Notes under the pieces: model-generated | Told to the model about the DNA's origin: nothing | The model's input: only the letters and a program-made list of their open reading frames with translations | Database searches by the model: none | Origin: Anaerolineales bacterium | Lineage (GTDB): Bacteria; Chloroflexota; Anaerolineae; Anaerolineales; Villigracilaceae | Reading direction: 5' to 3' | Assembly: GCA_014379595.1 (NCBI GenBank) | Contig: JACMLM010000008.1 | Location: 62,001-126,000 of the forward strand | Length of the DNA stretch: 64,000 bases | Made by a program: the position numbers and the translations under genes | In this document: positions 7,278 to 16,133 of the stretch, piece by piece | Position numbering within the stretch: position 1 is the first letter of the stretch | Layout: every line of letters starts with the position of its first letter

Positions 7278-8612
7278 ATGGGTGTGATGATGCAAACTTT
7301 TCACTGGGATTGTCCGAGAGAAGATCATAAAGAATTTCAGTGGTGGAATTACATCAACGAAAAGATACCCGAGCTTGCCAAAGTTGGGTTCACATCTTTA
7401 TGGCTTCCACCCATTCACAAGGCTGCTAATCTGTTTGGTCCGTCCATGGGCTATGACCCGTATGATTATTATGACCTCGGTGAGTTTGACCAGAAGGGAA
7501 CTGTCCAAACCTGGTTTGGCACGCGTGCGGAATTAGAGTCTGTTATTGAAAGCGCACACAAGCATAAGTTAAGTGTGATCGCCGATATGGTTTTGAATCA
7601 CAACAGCGGAGCGGATGCACAGGAAGTCAATCCGATTTCAAATCAATCCCGTTGGACAGTCTTCAATCCAAAAAGCGGAAAGTTCCCGCGCAATTGGGAA
7701 TCGTTTCATCCCAGCATGTATGAGTCGTGGGACGAGATGACCTTTGGCGATATGCCCGATCTTTCGCATCGCAATCCTTATGTGTTCGGTGAGTTGCTCA
7801 AGTTATCACGCTGGCTGATCGAAGAAATTGGCTTCGATGGATTTCGTTATGATTTTGTAAAGGGTTTCGCTGCAAGCACCATTCAATCCATTCAGGAATA
7901 TCTCTATCTGAAGAACGGCGCATATCACAAACCATATGGTGTTGCAGAATATTGGGATAATGCAAGCAATACCATCAATTGGACGAACTTGACAAATTTT
8001 TCCAACAGCAACCCTGTGGATGCATTTGATTTTGCATTGCGTGAACTGCTCAAGAATATGTGCGACCAATACGGATTTAGTTTAAGAAATTTAGTGGAAG
8101 GTGATTCGGTTTTGAAAGCTCAACCGCAGACCACTGTCACTTTCGTTGAGAATCATGACATACGCGATGAAGGCCGCCCGATCACGAACGATAAACTGCT
8201 CGCCTATTCATACATTTTGACTCACGAAGGTTATCCTTGTGTCTTCTGGAAAGATTATTTCAATTTCAATCTCGCATTGAACGGTACAGCAAATGGCGTT
8301 GCGGCTTTGGTGAACGTGCATGAAAAATATGCGGGTGGATCAACTTCCGTTTTATATCTTTCAGATGACTTATACATTATGCAACGCGGTGGATTTGATA
8401 ATCATCCTGGTTTGATTTATGTGTTGAATAATCGCGGCGACCAATGGAATGGTCAATGGGTAAACACGCAATGGAAAAACGCTTCGTTCCGACCCGCAGC
8501 ATGGTGGAGCAAAACAGACATGGCCTCCCCCCTAGCCCAACGCACTGACGGCGATGGCCGCGCACAATTCTTCGCAGGTCCGCGCGGATTTGCAGTGTAT
8601 GTAGTAATGTAA
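7278..8612 (+). CDS. Alpha-amylase, glycoside hydrolase family 13
   Basis: The 444 residues have the GH13 barrel motifs in order: GMGYDPYDYYDLGEF region I context (57-70), DMVLNH with H108, the nucleophile D192 in GFRYDF, the acid/base E224 in GVAEYWD, and the transition-state Asp D294 in VENHDI. It should cleave alpha-1,4-glucans. The opening GVMMQTFHWD resembles cytoplasmic or archaeal-type alpha-amylases. There is no signal peptide, so it probably acts inside the cell on glycogen or imported maltodextrin. The start has a TTTGGAG Shine-Dalgarno. It is monocistronic, between a terminator and a lipoprotein gene. Confidence 0.88.
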   Translation: MGVMMQTFHWDCPREDHKEFQWWNYINEKIPELAKVGFTSLWLPPIHKAANLFGPSMGYDPYDYYDLGEFDQKGTVQTWFGTRAELESVIESAHKHKLSVIADMVLNHNSGADAQEVNPISNQSRWTVFNPKSGKFPRNWESFHPSMYESWDEMTFGDMPDLSHRNPYVFGELLKLSRWLIEEIGFDGFRYDFVKGFAASTIQSIQEYLYLKNGAYHKPYGVAEYWDNASNTINWTNLTNFSNSNPVDAFDFALRELLKNMCDQYGFSLRNLVEGDSVLKAQPQTTVTFVENHDIRDEGRPITNDKLLAYSYILTHEGYPCVFWKDYFNFNLALNGTANGVAALVNVHEKYAGGSTSVLYLSDDLYIMQRGGFDNHPGLIYVLNNRGDQWNGQWVNTQWKNASFRPAAWWSKTDMASPLAQRTDGDGRAQFFAGPRGFAVYVVM

Positions 8613-8648
8613 CAAAAAGTTGAGCACAAATAATTTGTGAGGTGCATT

Positions 8649-9887
8649 ATGTTTAAAAGGATTGCCTTAATGATATTTGGTATTTCTCTTTTTACTTCAT
8701 CCTGCAATCCTTTTTCTGCTGCTTCAACTCCGCAAATTGCAACACAAACTGTTACACTTTTCACTCCTGCGGCTTTTGAAATATCAACTTTAACACCTAC
8801 ACCCATTGGCACACCTACAATCTTTGTCACAAAACCAATTCTGGTTGAACCAACTTATACAACCTTTCCTGGTGAATCAACTCCTATTGAATTAACTCCT
8901 GTTGATTCTATTATTCCGATACTTCCAAATGCGCAAAATGTTTCCAATGCTGATTGGGTAGTAGATGTATTTGGCAAACGTGGGGAGACAGTCTCTTTTC
9001 AAGTAGATGCAAGTTTAGAAGATATAAAATTATTTTATTTAGATGAACTTCAAAAAGAAGGTTGGACATGGATTTACACCGATTATGGCGAGTCACTTGT
9101 TACAACTTCTCCTAGTCCCGCTTTGTTTATGGAATTTAGAAAAGATGATACAAGGCTTGGGGTTGGTGCAATTGGGTTTGGATTTTTTGGAGAAGGCACT
9201 TCAGTTTTCGTAGGTACTGGATATAGCGGCGCAACTCTTGTCAGCTATTATATTGGGATGATCGCTGGTGGGCTTGACTTATTTGGAGCAAAAGAAGAAG
9301 ATGTTAAACAAGATGCAATGTTATTCTCTTCTACAATTGTAGAATTCAAACATCCATCCAATTGGCATGTGACCGAAAATCTTATGCAAACTATTGATAC
9401 AGAGGGTGCCATCATTTTCTTTTCAGAAGCAGGTTCTTGCACAGTTACACAACAGCCTTGTTTTGTTAATTTCACCAATTTGTTGGGGTCTCAATTTGAT
9501 ATACCTACTTCTATCCGAATTCATCCTGAAATGTCTGATTTAACATTAGAAGAAGCCGATTCTATTCGTTGGGAAGAACTAAAAAATATCATACCCAATC
9601 AAACTTACAATTTTCCAGAAAATTTAGTGAAACCTGGTTCTTTAGAAAGTATCGATGTTCGAAATATTGTTTTAGGTGATGGGGCTTCCGCTCTTCAACG
9701 AACATACAAATGGAAAGCCGAAGCTATTCAAGAATCAGTCATTCCCGAAACATTCATCAGCACATATACATTGTTTATGAGTGCAGGTTTGCTAGTAGAA
9801 TTTCACGCTGACTTCACCAATGAAGAATGGAGTGTTGAAAAAAGTAATATTGACCAGATGATTTCAGGAATAATCACAATTCCATAA
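8649..9887 (+). CDS. Lipoprotein of unknown function
   Basis: Start 8649 is preferred over an upstream GTG at 8637 because GTGAGGTG then serves as Shine-Dalgarno. The 412 residues begin with a lipoprotein signal (LFTSSC, C19), then a Thr/Pro-rich linker to about residue 90, then a soluble domain with no family I recognise. The base composition is more AT-rich than the amylase before it. Two segments, 130-160 and 215-260, look like globular beta-rich folds. It is followed within 30 bases by a DUF3592 gene. Confidence 0.6.
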   Translation: MFKRIALMIFGISLFTSSCNPFSAASTPQIATQTVTLFTPAAFEISTLTPTPIGTPTIFVTKPILVEPTYTTFPGESTPIELTPVDSIIPILPNAQNVSNADWVVDVFGKRGETVSFQVDASLEDIKLFYLDELQKEGWTWIYTDYGESLVTTSPSPALFMEFRKDDTRLGVGAIGFGFFGEGTSVFVGTGYSGATLVSYYIGMIAGGLDLFGAKEEDVKQDAMLFSSTIVEFKHPSNWHVTENLMQTIDTEGAIIFFSEAGSCTVTQQPCFVNFTNLLGSQFDIPTSIRIHPEMSDLTLEEADSIRWEELKNIIPNQTYNFPENLVKPGSLESIDVRNIVLGDGASALQRTYKWKAEAIQESVIPETFISTYTLFMSAGLLVEFHADFTNEEWSVEKSNIDQMISGIITIP

Positions 9888-9913
9888 ACAAGATGTTAGG
9901 TTTGGATGCACCC

Positions 9914-10381
9914 ATGAAAAAAACTGAAAAAGTATTCAATGCGTTTGACAAAGTCTATCGAGGCTGTGGTTGGCTGTTAGTTAATTTTTTCGTACTTGGC
10001 TTCCTATGCTGGGCTTTATATGCTGGCTTTGTTGGTTTTCGCGTGGAAACCAACGGCGAAATTGCTGAAGGCCACGTCAGTCACCTTGAACCTCGTGATG
10101 GTGGAGCATATAGGGCGGTTTTTGAATTTGAAGTGAATGGGCAAACCTATTCTTTTAACGATGATACATCAGCCCGCCCGCCAAAATATGAGCTTGGTGA
10201 AGCTGTAACTGTGCGTTATGACCGTACTAATCCCAACATTGCTCAAGTAGATGATAGTCCATTTCCACTTTGGTTATTTCCTTCATGTACGATAGTTGGA
10301 TTACTCATTGCTTTGATCGTTGTCAATATTTGGGGCTGGCGCGCCTGGAAACGCGGCGAAGAAATAATAGATCTGCCTTGA
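9914..10381 (+). CDS. DUF3592 membrane protein (copy 1)
   Basis: 155 residues from ATG 9914, which has GGAT upstream. An in-frame ATG at 9893 lacks any ribosome site. The protein has an N-terminal membrane helix, an extracytoplasmic beta domain carrying the DUF3592 pattern (EGHVSHLEPRDGG ... FEFEVNGQTYSF ... VRYDRTNPNIAQV), and a second helix ending in WGWRAWKRGEE. The function of the family is unknown. Two paralogues lie at 11003-11569 and 11595-12059. Confidence 0.7.
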   Translation: MKKTEKVFNAFDKVYRGCGWLLVNFFVLGFLCWALYAGFVGFRVETNGEIAEGHVSHLEPRDGGAYRAVFEFEVNGQTYSFNDDTSARPPKYELGEAVTVRYDRTNPNIAQVDDSPFPLWLFPSCTIVGLLIALIVVNIWGWRAWKRGEEIIDLP

Positions 10382-10496
10382 TATTTTGATAGGACGATTG
10401 GGCCAGTGTGCATCAACATGAAACTATATAAACTTGAAAAAGTTTTCGGAGGTGTGCGGTGACCAAAGTGCAAACAAAAATAAAGACGGTCTCATT

Positions 10497-10982
10497 ATGA
10501 GTGATATCCATGTTCGTCTGCGTGAACTGCTGGATAGTGAAAAAGCAAAGTATCGTGTGATGGAACATGAATCCGAGGGCCGCACAGAAATGATCGCGAA
10601 GATCCGCGGCAACAGAATTGAACAGGCGATTAAATCCATTGTGGTCATGATCCGCTTTGGGAAAAAAGAAACACGTTATTGCCTCGCAAATGTCCCTGGC
10701 GATTGCCGCATTGATTTGAACGCGATCAAGGATCATTTTGGGGGAACCAAGTCCGCTTTTGCTCCACGCGAAAAAGCCGAAGAGTTGACCGGGTGCGTCA
10801 TCGGGGCAATTCCTCCCTTTTCGTTCAATGAGCAGTTACCAGTGTTGGCTGATTCGTTGATTAAAGAGAATGAAGAAGTTGTATTCAATGCGGGCAGTCT
10901 TGAAAAATCCATCTTTATGAAAATGGAAGATTATTTTCGAATCGTGAATCCGCGAGTGGTGAAGATCGGCTTACGTGGCTAA
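10497..10982 (+). CDS. YbaK/ProX-type aminoacyl-tRNA deacylase domain protein
   Basis: 161 residues from ATG 10497. The in-frame upstream extension to 10434 has no ribosome site and no family similarity. YRVMEHESEGRTEMIAKIRG, the central KSIVVMIRFGKKETRYCLANVPGDCRID and the GAIPPFSF segment match YbaK/EbsC proteins, which hydrolyse mischarged aminoacyl-tRNA in trans. The usual lysine around KSIV is present. It sits between two DUF3592 genes but has no evident functional tie to them. Confidence 0.75.
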   Translation: MSDIHVRLRELLDSEKAKYRVMEHESEGRTEMIAKIRGNRIEQAIKSIVVMIRFGKKETRYCLANVPGDCRIDLNAIKDHFGGTKSAFAPREKAEELTGCVIGAIPPFSFNEQLPVLADSLIKENEEVVFNAGSLEKSIFMKMEDYFRIVNPRVVKIGLRG

Positions 10983-11002
10983 ACTTATATTGGAGGTACT
11001 TC

Positions 11003-11569
11003 ATGAGCGATAAATTCGAAGAGAATTTGGATAAAGCGGTTGAGAGTTATGAAAAAGGGTTCGATAAACTTGCGCCGAAATTAGAAAATGCAGTTGAAAA
11101 GATCGGACGTGGTGCCAATAAATTATATATCGGTTGTGCAACCATATTTGCCAATTTATTTTTTGCAGCCTTCTGTCTCTGGGGAGTTTATGCAGCATCG
11201 GTTAGTTGGAAATTGCAGAACGAAGGTGAGATCACTACAGGGACAGTCACACGATTGGAGGAGAGTGAAACCAGCGAAGGGTATTGTTGTGTATATGCGC
11301 CTATTGTTGAGTTTGAAGTGAATGGGCAAACATATTCGTTTGAAAACGATAACGCATCCAGCTCACCAGATTATCAAATTGGTAGTCAAGTAGGTGTTCG
11401 TTATGATCCTGCTGACCCTAACACAGCCCAGATCAATGAATTTTCAGACCGCTGGCTGTTTCCTATTATCATCATCCCAGCAATGACGATTGCCGCTTTA
11501 ATACTCAATTTCTTTATGATCCGTGCCTGGCGGCGTGGTGAAGATCTATTAAGTGATCAATTAGTTTAA
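11003..11569 (+). CDS. DUF3592 membrane protein (copy 2)
   Basis: 188 residues, with an amphipathic, Glu/Lys-rich N-terminal segment of about 40 residues that copies 1 and 3 lack, then helix-beta domain-helix. The block YAPIVEFEVNGQTYSFENDN and VRYDPADPNTAQI is nearly the same as in copy 1. GGAGG precedes the ATG. The paralogues probably arose by tandem duplication, with the YbaK gene later or originally between them. Confidence 0.75.
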   Translation: MSDKFEENLDKAVESYEKGFDKLAPKLENAVEKIGRGANKLYIGCATIFANLFFAAFCLWGVYAASVSWKLQNEGEITTGTVTRLEESETSEGYCCVYAPIVEFEVNGQTYSFENDNASSSPDYQIGSQVGVRYDPADPNTAQINEFSDRWLFPIIIIPAMTIAALILNFFMIRAWRRGEDLLSDQLV

Positions 11570-11594
11570 ACCAATCAAACTTCGGAGGAAAACC

Positions 11595-12059
11595 ATGCAA
11601 GTAGGAAATGAACCATTTCAGCAAGGTAACGTGAATAAGAGTCCGCGTAAATTGGGATGCGCATTTATATTGTTGCCGATCAGCGCGGTAATTTTATTGG
11701 GCCTTGGCATTTGGTATGGGTATACGAGTTATGGGTTTTACAGCAACGGCATCGAAGTAGAAGGCACCGTGGTACGGTTGGCAACATCACACTCGGCAGA
11801 CTCGGGCACCACCTACTCCCCTGTCTTTAGCTATACAATAGATGGTCAACAGTATGAATATGAAAGTGTTAATTCATCTGACCCACCTACCAACCAGGTT
11901 GGTGATGTGGAAACGCTTCTCGTTGACCCAACCAAACCAGACAAGGCGCGCCAAAATAGTTTTATGGAGCTTTGGTTTTTACCCTGTATCATGTTTCCGA
12001 TTTCCTTTGTGATGATTATTTTGTCGATCGGGATTCCGTTTTTTGTTCGTCGGATGTAA
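11595..12059 (+). CDS. DUF3592 membrane protein (copy 3)
   Basis: 154 residues with a GGAGGAAAA Shine-Dalgarno, 25 bases after copy 2. Layout is helix, beta domain (EGTVVRLATSHSAD ... YSPVFSYTIDGQQYEYES ... LVDPTKPDKARQ), helix. It is more diverged than copies 1 and 2. Function unknown. Confidence 0.72.
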   Translation: MQVGNEPFQQGNVNKSPRKLGCAFILLPISAVILLGLGIWYGYTSYGFYSNGIEVEGTVVRLATSHSADSGTTYSPVFSYTIDGQQYEYESVNSSDPPTNQVGDVETLLVDPTKPDKARQNSFMELWFLPCIMFPISFVMIILSIGIPFFVRRM

Positions 12060-12144
12060 GCAATTATATTTGGGATGAAGTATCCGTCTCCCACCTGACC
12101 GAAAGCCTGCTTCTGTCCATTGGCTTTTGCTACACTGATTGAGT

Positions 12145-12180
12145 TGAGCCGCCATCCTTGATACAGATGGCGGCTCACTC
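12145..12180 (+). terminator. Terminator-like hairpin after the DUF3592 cluster
   Basis: TGAGCCGCCATC (12145-12156) pairs with GATGGCGGCTCA (12166-12177), 9-base loop, then CTCTTATG. The T tract is weak. Confidence 0.6.
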
Positions 12181-12320
12181 TTATGTCTTATGATATGCTA
12201 TATCCAATCTCAAATTATGGAGAGTTGGAGGCGAAATGTATGAGCATCACAAACAGCCATTAGCCATCAGAAAAATATTTTTAAATCGAAACCGGGAACT
12301 TCAAGCCTAGAGGCGGTACC

Positions 12321-13046
12321 ATGGATGAGCATTCATCAGAACCAGTTTTTCTTCCAAATCAAGATAATCTAGAAAACGACCCCGCCATTGCACATTGGTC
12401 AATTTTTGATACCTGGTTGGGAGTTGCCCTACTTATAATCCTTATTGCTCTAACGCTTCTTGGTGCGGCATTTATGCCATCTGTGGCAACGGGTCCGCTG
12501 TTCATGATAGGCTTTGAATTACTCCTCCTCGTCCCCATTGCAATTATTTTTCTGTGGAGGAAGGTCTCTTGGAAAGAGCTTGGCTTTCGTAAATTTGAAT
12601 GGAATGTGATCGGTCTAGGCTGTGGGATATTATTGATCGTCTACGCTATTATTTTTATTCATAACATAATTCTGGTCTGGTTCGGTGTTGTAACACAGGG
12701 AGATGTTATTTCTGAATTGTTCAACAGCCTTGATTCGCCAGTCTGGTTTTTCTTTGTGGCTGCCATAATGGCACCACTGATGGAAGAAACATTTTTTCGC
12801 GGCTTTTTGTTTAAAGGGTTTCGTCAAAAATATGGTTGGAAGGCCGCACTCATTGTCAGTTCGGTTATCTTTGGCGCGTCCCATCTACAGCTGGCAGCAT
12901 TTATCCCAACATTTCTTTTAGGATGTGTGCTGGCTTATGTCTATCACCGTTCAAATTCACTCTTCCCGGGCATGATCCTGCATTTTCTGATCAATTCCTG
13001 GGGGTTATGCGCCGCGTTTTCTCTTTATAAATGGGGCGGTATATAG
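12321..13046 (+). CDS. CPBP family intramembrane glutamic-type protease
   Basis: 241 residues with about seven membrane segments. EETFFRG at 155-161 is motif 1 of the CAAX/Abi (CPBP) family, with the two glutamates and Arg of the active site. The later GASHLQLAAF and MILHFLINSWG supply the histidine motifs. Members cleave prenylated or other membrane proteins, and bacterial substrates are mostly unknown. GAGGCGG precedes the ATG. The gene runs into the end of ndh on the other strand with only 2 bases between. Confidence 0.82.
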   Translation: MDEHSSEPVFLPNQDNLENDPAIAHWSIFDTWLGVALLIILIALTLLGAAFMPSVATGPLFMIGFELLLLVPIAIIFLWRKVSWKELGFRKFEWNVIGLGCGILLIVYAIIFIHNIILVWFGVVTQGDVISELFNSLDSPVWFFFVAAIMAPLMEETFFRGFLFKGFRQKYGWKAALIVSSVIFGASHLQLAAFIPTFLLGCVLAYVYHRSNSLFPGMILHFLINSWGLCAAFSLYKWGGI

Positions 13047-13048
13047 AA

Positions 13049-14296
13049 TTACTCCTTCGTGATCAACCTGACTTGATTGTCATAGAAGAAATAATCCCAG
13101 GCCCAGTTGAACATCACGATCAGTCTATTGCGGAAGCCAATAATTCGATAGATATGCAGGAAGACCCAGATCACCCATGCAATGAATCCACTGAACGAGA
13201 TTCCCCAAATGCGCGCAACTGCGGCGTTCCGTCCAATGGTAGCAAGTAAGCCAGGGTCTTTATAATGGAACTGAGTCAGCGATTTGCCATTCATCATATT
13301 GCGAATGTTTTTTGCGGTTGCAACTCCCTGCTGAATAGCAACTGTTGAGATCATCGGTAAGGCTTGACCATTTTCTTCGAGGAAAGCGGCATCCCCGATA
13401 ACAAATGTTTCAGGATGCTGAGGCAACTGCAAGGTCGGTTCGATGCGAATTCTGCCTCCACTAGCTTTAGCCACTTCGAGTTCATCCACAACTTCAACAG
13501 CTTTGACTCCCGCTGTCCATATCACTGTTTGAGTTTCAATAAAACTACCATCACCGAGAGTAACACGATGTCCGTTAAAACTTTCCAGCTTTGTATTTAG
13601 TCGAATATCCACTTTTTTCTTTTTCAAAAGTTTTACTGTGGCTTTTCTTAATTCATCTGGATATGAAGCGATCAGGTCTCCAGCGGCTTCGAGCAAAATC
13701 ACTTGCGCGTCACTCAAATTTAAATTCGGATAATCTTTTTTCATGACGTGTGAAATCAATTCTGCAAGTGCGCCTGCAGTTTCAACACCAGTAGGTCCGC
13801 CGCCAACAATTACGAAAGTAAGAAGCATTTTACGTTTTTCTGCATCTGCTTCCTGGCTTGCCTTTTCAAACATGGATAGCAAATGATTTCTTGCTTTGAC
13901 AGCGGTATCAAGGTCTTTGAGCTGGAAGCCAAGTTTTTCAATATCATCATTACCAAAAAAATTAGTTCTCCCGCCAACAGCCAGCACAAGATAATCATAG
14001 GCAATAATAGAGCCATTAAGTTTTATATATTTTTCATCGAAGTTGACGTCGCTCACTTCACCCATTTGAAAGGTGAGATTTTTTTGTTTACGAAAGATAG
14101 TGCGTATCGGCTGCGCGATCTGTGAAGGAAGCAAACCCGCTATGGCAACTTGATATAGCAGCGGCTGAAATAAATGATGATTATGTTTGTCAATTAAAGT
14201 AATACGCACAGGATCACTGGCAAGCCCGCGTGCGGTTTCCAACCCTGCAAATCCAGCGCCGATAATGACGATATGGGGAGTATTGTTTGTGTTCAT
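13049..14296 (-). CDS. ndh: Type II NADH:quinone oxidoreductase
   Basis: 415 residues. FAD-binding GAGFAG at 13-18, NADH-binding VIVGGGPTGVETAG around 162-175, TVIWTAGVKA, and FVIGDAAFLEENG, all in the order of NDH-2 enzymes. A hydrophobic C-terminal stretch around 365-400 fits the membrane-attachment region. It oxidises NADH and reduces quinone without pumping protons. The promoter at 14343-14371 overlaps a Rex-like site, which suggests control by the NADH/NAD+ ratio. Monocistronic. Confidence 0.88.
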   Translation of the reverse strand: MNTNNTPHIVIIGAGFAGLETARGLASDPVRITLIDKHNHHLFQPLLYQVAIAGLLPSQIAQPIRTIFRKQKNLTFQMGEVSDVNFDEKYIKLNGSIIAYDYLVLAVGGRTNFFGNDDIEKLGFQLKDLDTAVKARNHLLSMFEKASQEADAEKRKMLLTFVIVGGGPTGVETAGALAELISHVMKKDYPNLNLSDAQVILLEAAGDLIASYPDELRKATVKLLKKKKVDIRLNTKLESFNGHRVTLGDGSFIETQTVIWTAGVKAVEVVDELEVAKASGGRIRIEPTLQLPQHPETFVIGDAAFLEENGQALPMISTVAIQQGVATAKNIRNMMNGKSLTQFHYKDPGLLATIGRNAAVARIWGISFSGFIAWVIWVFLHIYRIIGFRNRLIVMFNWAWDYFFYDNQVRLITKE

Positions 14297-14322
14297 GGCA
14301 ACCTCGATAATTCAAGTTTCAT

Positions 14323-14340
14323 TTGTGAAATAATTCACCA
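14323..14340. promoter_or_regulatory. Rex-like redox operator at the ndh promoter
   Basis: TTGTGAA-ATAA-TTCACCA is an 18-bp near-palindrome with one mismatch to the general Rex pattern TTGTGAA-N4-TTCACAA. It lies immediately downstream of the ndh -10, over the expected transcription start, where a repressor would block initiation. Rex controls NADH dehydrogenase genes in other bacteria. No rex gene is in the window. Confidence 0.6.
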
Positions 14341-14342
14341 TT

Positions 14343-14371
14343 ATTATATCGAGGATTATTTGATTTGTAAA
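14343..14371 (-). promoter_or_regulatory. Sigma-70-type promoter of ndh
   Basis: On the minus strand: -35 TTTACA (14366-14371), 17-base spacer, -10 TATAAT (14343-14348). The expected start is about 40 bases before the ATG. Confidence 0.75.
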
Positions 14372-14386
14372 GATTGAAAATCAAAA

Positions 14387-14413
14387 TAAAAAAGCCACCG
14401 ATATGGTGGCTTT
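14387..14413 (-). terminator. Terminator of the galE-metallohydrolase operon
   Basis: AAAGCCACC (14391-14399) pairs with GGTGGCTTT (14405-14413). Read on the minus strand a run of T follows. Confidence 0.85.
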
Positions 14414-14442
14414 GAAAAAAAACAATTTATCATCAACAGATA

Positions 14443-15126
14443 TTATTTAAAATTCTCGATCTCTTTTTGAATGACCTCAACGGGAAAATCCATGCCGTGC
14501 GCGGGATAAATGCGTTTGATTCCCATAGGCAAAATTTTCTTCCAACTTTGTACGACCATATTAATATCATCCGCGAGAATAGGAAGGCCGGGTGTAAGAC
14601 GCAGGAACCATGAATTCATTGCCATATCGCCCACAAAGGCTTCACCCGAATCAAGAATGATGCTGACATGCCCCATGGAATGGCCAGGCGTATGAACCAC
14701 TTTGCCGGGAATACCATATTCATGCAGTGACATACCGTTATCATCGATGACCTCATCCACTTTGATCCTGGGAAGTTTTAGATTTAATAAAGATTTAGCA
14801 GACCATGACATGATCTTCCCGTACGTGTTGACTCCAGCAGGAAACGGCGGTTCGCCTGTCTCGACCATGAACTGGTCGCTGTGATGGATGGCGACTCTTG
14901 CCCCGGTCATTTCGCGGACATCGCCCAAACTGGTGATGTGATCCCAATGACCATGTGTCAGCAAAATAAGTTCGATCTCTTTGGGGTCGACTCCAAGTTG
15001 GTTAAGCCCACGCTTAAAAGCAGACGCTCCTCCCCACGCGCCACCATCAATGAAAATTGTCCGTTCGCCGCGCAGAAGAAAACAGTTATCAATGCCAAGA
15101 GGAATTCTATGAAATGTAAATGCCAT
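14443..15126 (-). CDS. Metallo-beta-lactamase-fold hydrolase
   Basis: 227 residues with the metal motif THGHWDH (57-63), HTPGHSMGH (third ligand) and VGDMAMN (bridging Asp), and a late His in YPAHGMDF. This is a complete di-metal site of the superfamily. It is translationally coupled to galE: its ATG shares one base with the galE stop (TAATG). The link to galE does not reveal the substrate. A second family member is at 2057-2887, but the two are not close relatives. Confidence 0.85.
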   Translation of the reverse strand: MAFTFHRIPLGIDNCFLLRGERTIFIDGGAWGGASAFKRGLNQLGVDPKEIELILLTHGHWDHITSLGDVREMTGARVAIHHSDQFMVETGEPPFPAGVNTYGKIMSWSAKSLLNLKLPRIKVDEVIDDNGMSLHEYGIPGKVVHTPGHSMGHVSIILDSGEAFVGDMAMNSWFLRLTPGLPILADDINMVVQSWKKILPMGIKRIYPAHGMDFPVEVIQKEIENFK

Positions 15127-16100
15127 TATTTATATCCATTAGGATTGGATTTATGCCATTCCCAGGCGCTGGAGATTATTTCCTGCAAGTTGGTATGTTC
15201 AGGCTTCCAACCCAATTCACTCATTATCTTTTTCGGCGATGCAACCAATCGTGCCGAATCACCGGGCCTGCGTGGGGACTCAACTGCGGGTATCGCATGA
15301 CCTGTTACCTTGCGTGCGGTCTCAATCACTTCGCGCACTGAAAAGCCGTTTCCGCTTCCAACGTTGTAAAACATCCTATCTTTGGTTTCGAGTGCGCCAA
15401 GCGCAAGTATATGTGCGGATACCAAATCTGCTAGATGAACATAATCACGAATACATGTGCCATCGGGCGTGGGATAGTCAGTTCCAAAAATATTTACGGA
15501 TTCGGCTTGCCACAACGCAATTTGTAAAACACGCGGAATCAAATGCGATTCAGGTTGATGAGCCTCACCGCGACCGGGCAATGCTCCGCAGGCGTTGAAA
15601 TAACGAAGCGCAGCAAAATGTAAGCCGTGAATACTGCGATACCATTCAAGAGCTTGTTCGGTCATCAGTTTTGTATGACCATAAACGTTTGTTGGACTGA
15701 TAGTCGATTCTTCAGTCAGCGGCTCTTCGCTGGATTGATACACTGCGGCAGTGGAAGAGAAGACAAAACGTTTTACGCCTGTCTGTATGGCAGCTTCCAT
15801 CAACTGCAAGGAATTCGTAAAATTGTTCCGAAAGAACTTACCGGGGTCTTTCATACTTTCGCCTGCTTCAATGAACGCGGCGAAATGCATGATCGCATCG
15901 AATTTATTAGAGGTTAGCACATCTCCAAGAGAATGAGTGTCATCAAGATTGGCATGGACGAATTGTGCGCCTTGTGGCACAGCCGCTTGATGACCTGTTA
16001 CAAGCGAATCATACACAGTGACTGAGTGACCTGCTCTAAGTAATGCTTCTGCTGTGGCTGAGCCAATATAACCCGCTCCACCTGTGACTAAAATATTCAT
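15126..16100 (-). CDS. galE: UDP-glucose 4-epimerase
   Basis: 324 residues of the extended short-chain dehydrogenase fold. NAD-binding GGAGYIG at 7-13, catalytic Y140-x3-K144 in YGHTK with the Ser-Ser-Thr at 115-117, and the family segments FNACGA and DGTCIRDYVH. It interconverts UDP-glucose and UDP-galactose for sugar use or envelope glycans. AGGAGA precedes the ATG, and a -10 TATAAT lies at 16126-16131 (minus). It heads a two-gene operon. Confidence 0.88.
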   Translation of the reverse strand: MNILVTGGAGYIGSATAEALLRAGHSVTVYDSLVTGHQAAVPQGAQFVHANLDDTHSLGDVLTSNKFDAIMHFAAFIEAGESMKDPGKFFRNNFTNSLQLMEAAIQTGVKRFVFSSTAAVYQSSEEPLTEESTISPTNVYGHTKLMTEQALEWYRSIHGLHFAALRYFNACGALPGRGEAHQPESHLIPRVLQIALWQAESVNIFGTDYPTPDGTCIRDYVHLADLVSAHILALGALETKDRMFYNVGSGNGFSVREVIETARKVTGHAIPAVESPRRPGDSARLVASPKKIMSELGWKPEHTNLQEIISSAWEWHKSNPNGYK

Positions 16101-16125
16101 ATGTTCTCCTAAAAGTATTGAGAAA

Positions 16126-16131
16126 ATTATA
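16126..16131 (-). promoter_or_regulatory. -10 element of galE
   Basis: TATAAT on the minus strand, 25 bases before the ATG. It is followed by a normal leader with AGGAGA at 16105-16110. The -35 is not clear. Confidence 0.5.
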
Positions 16132-16133
16132 TC

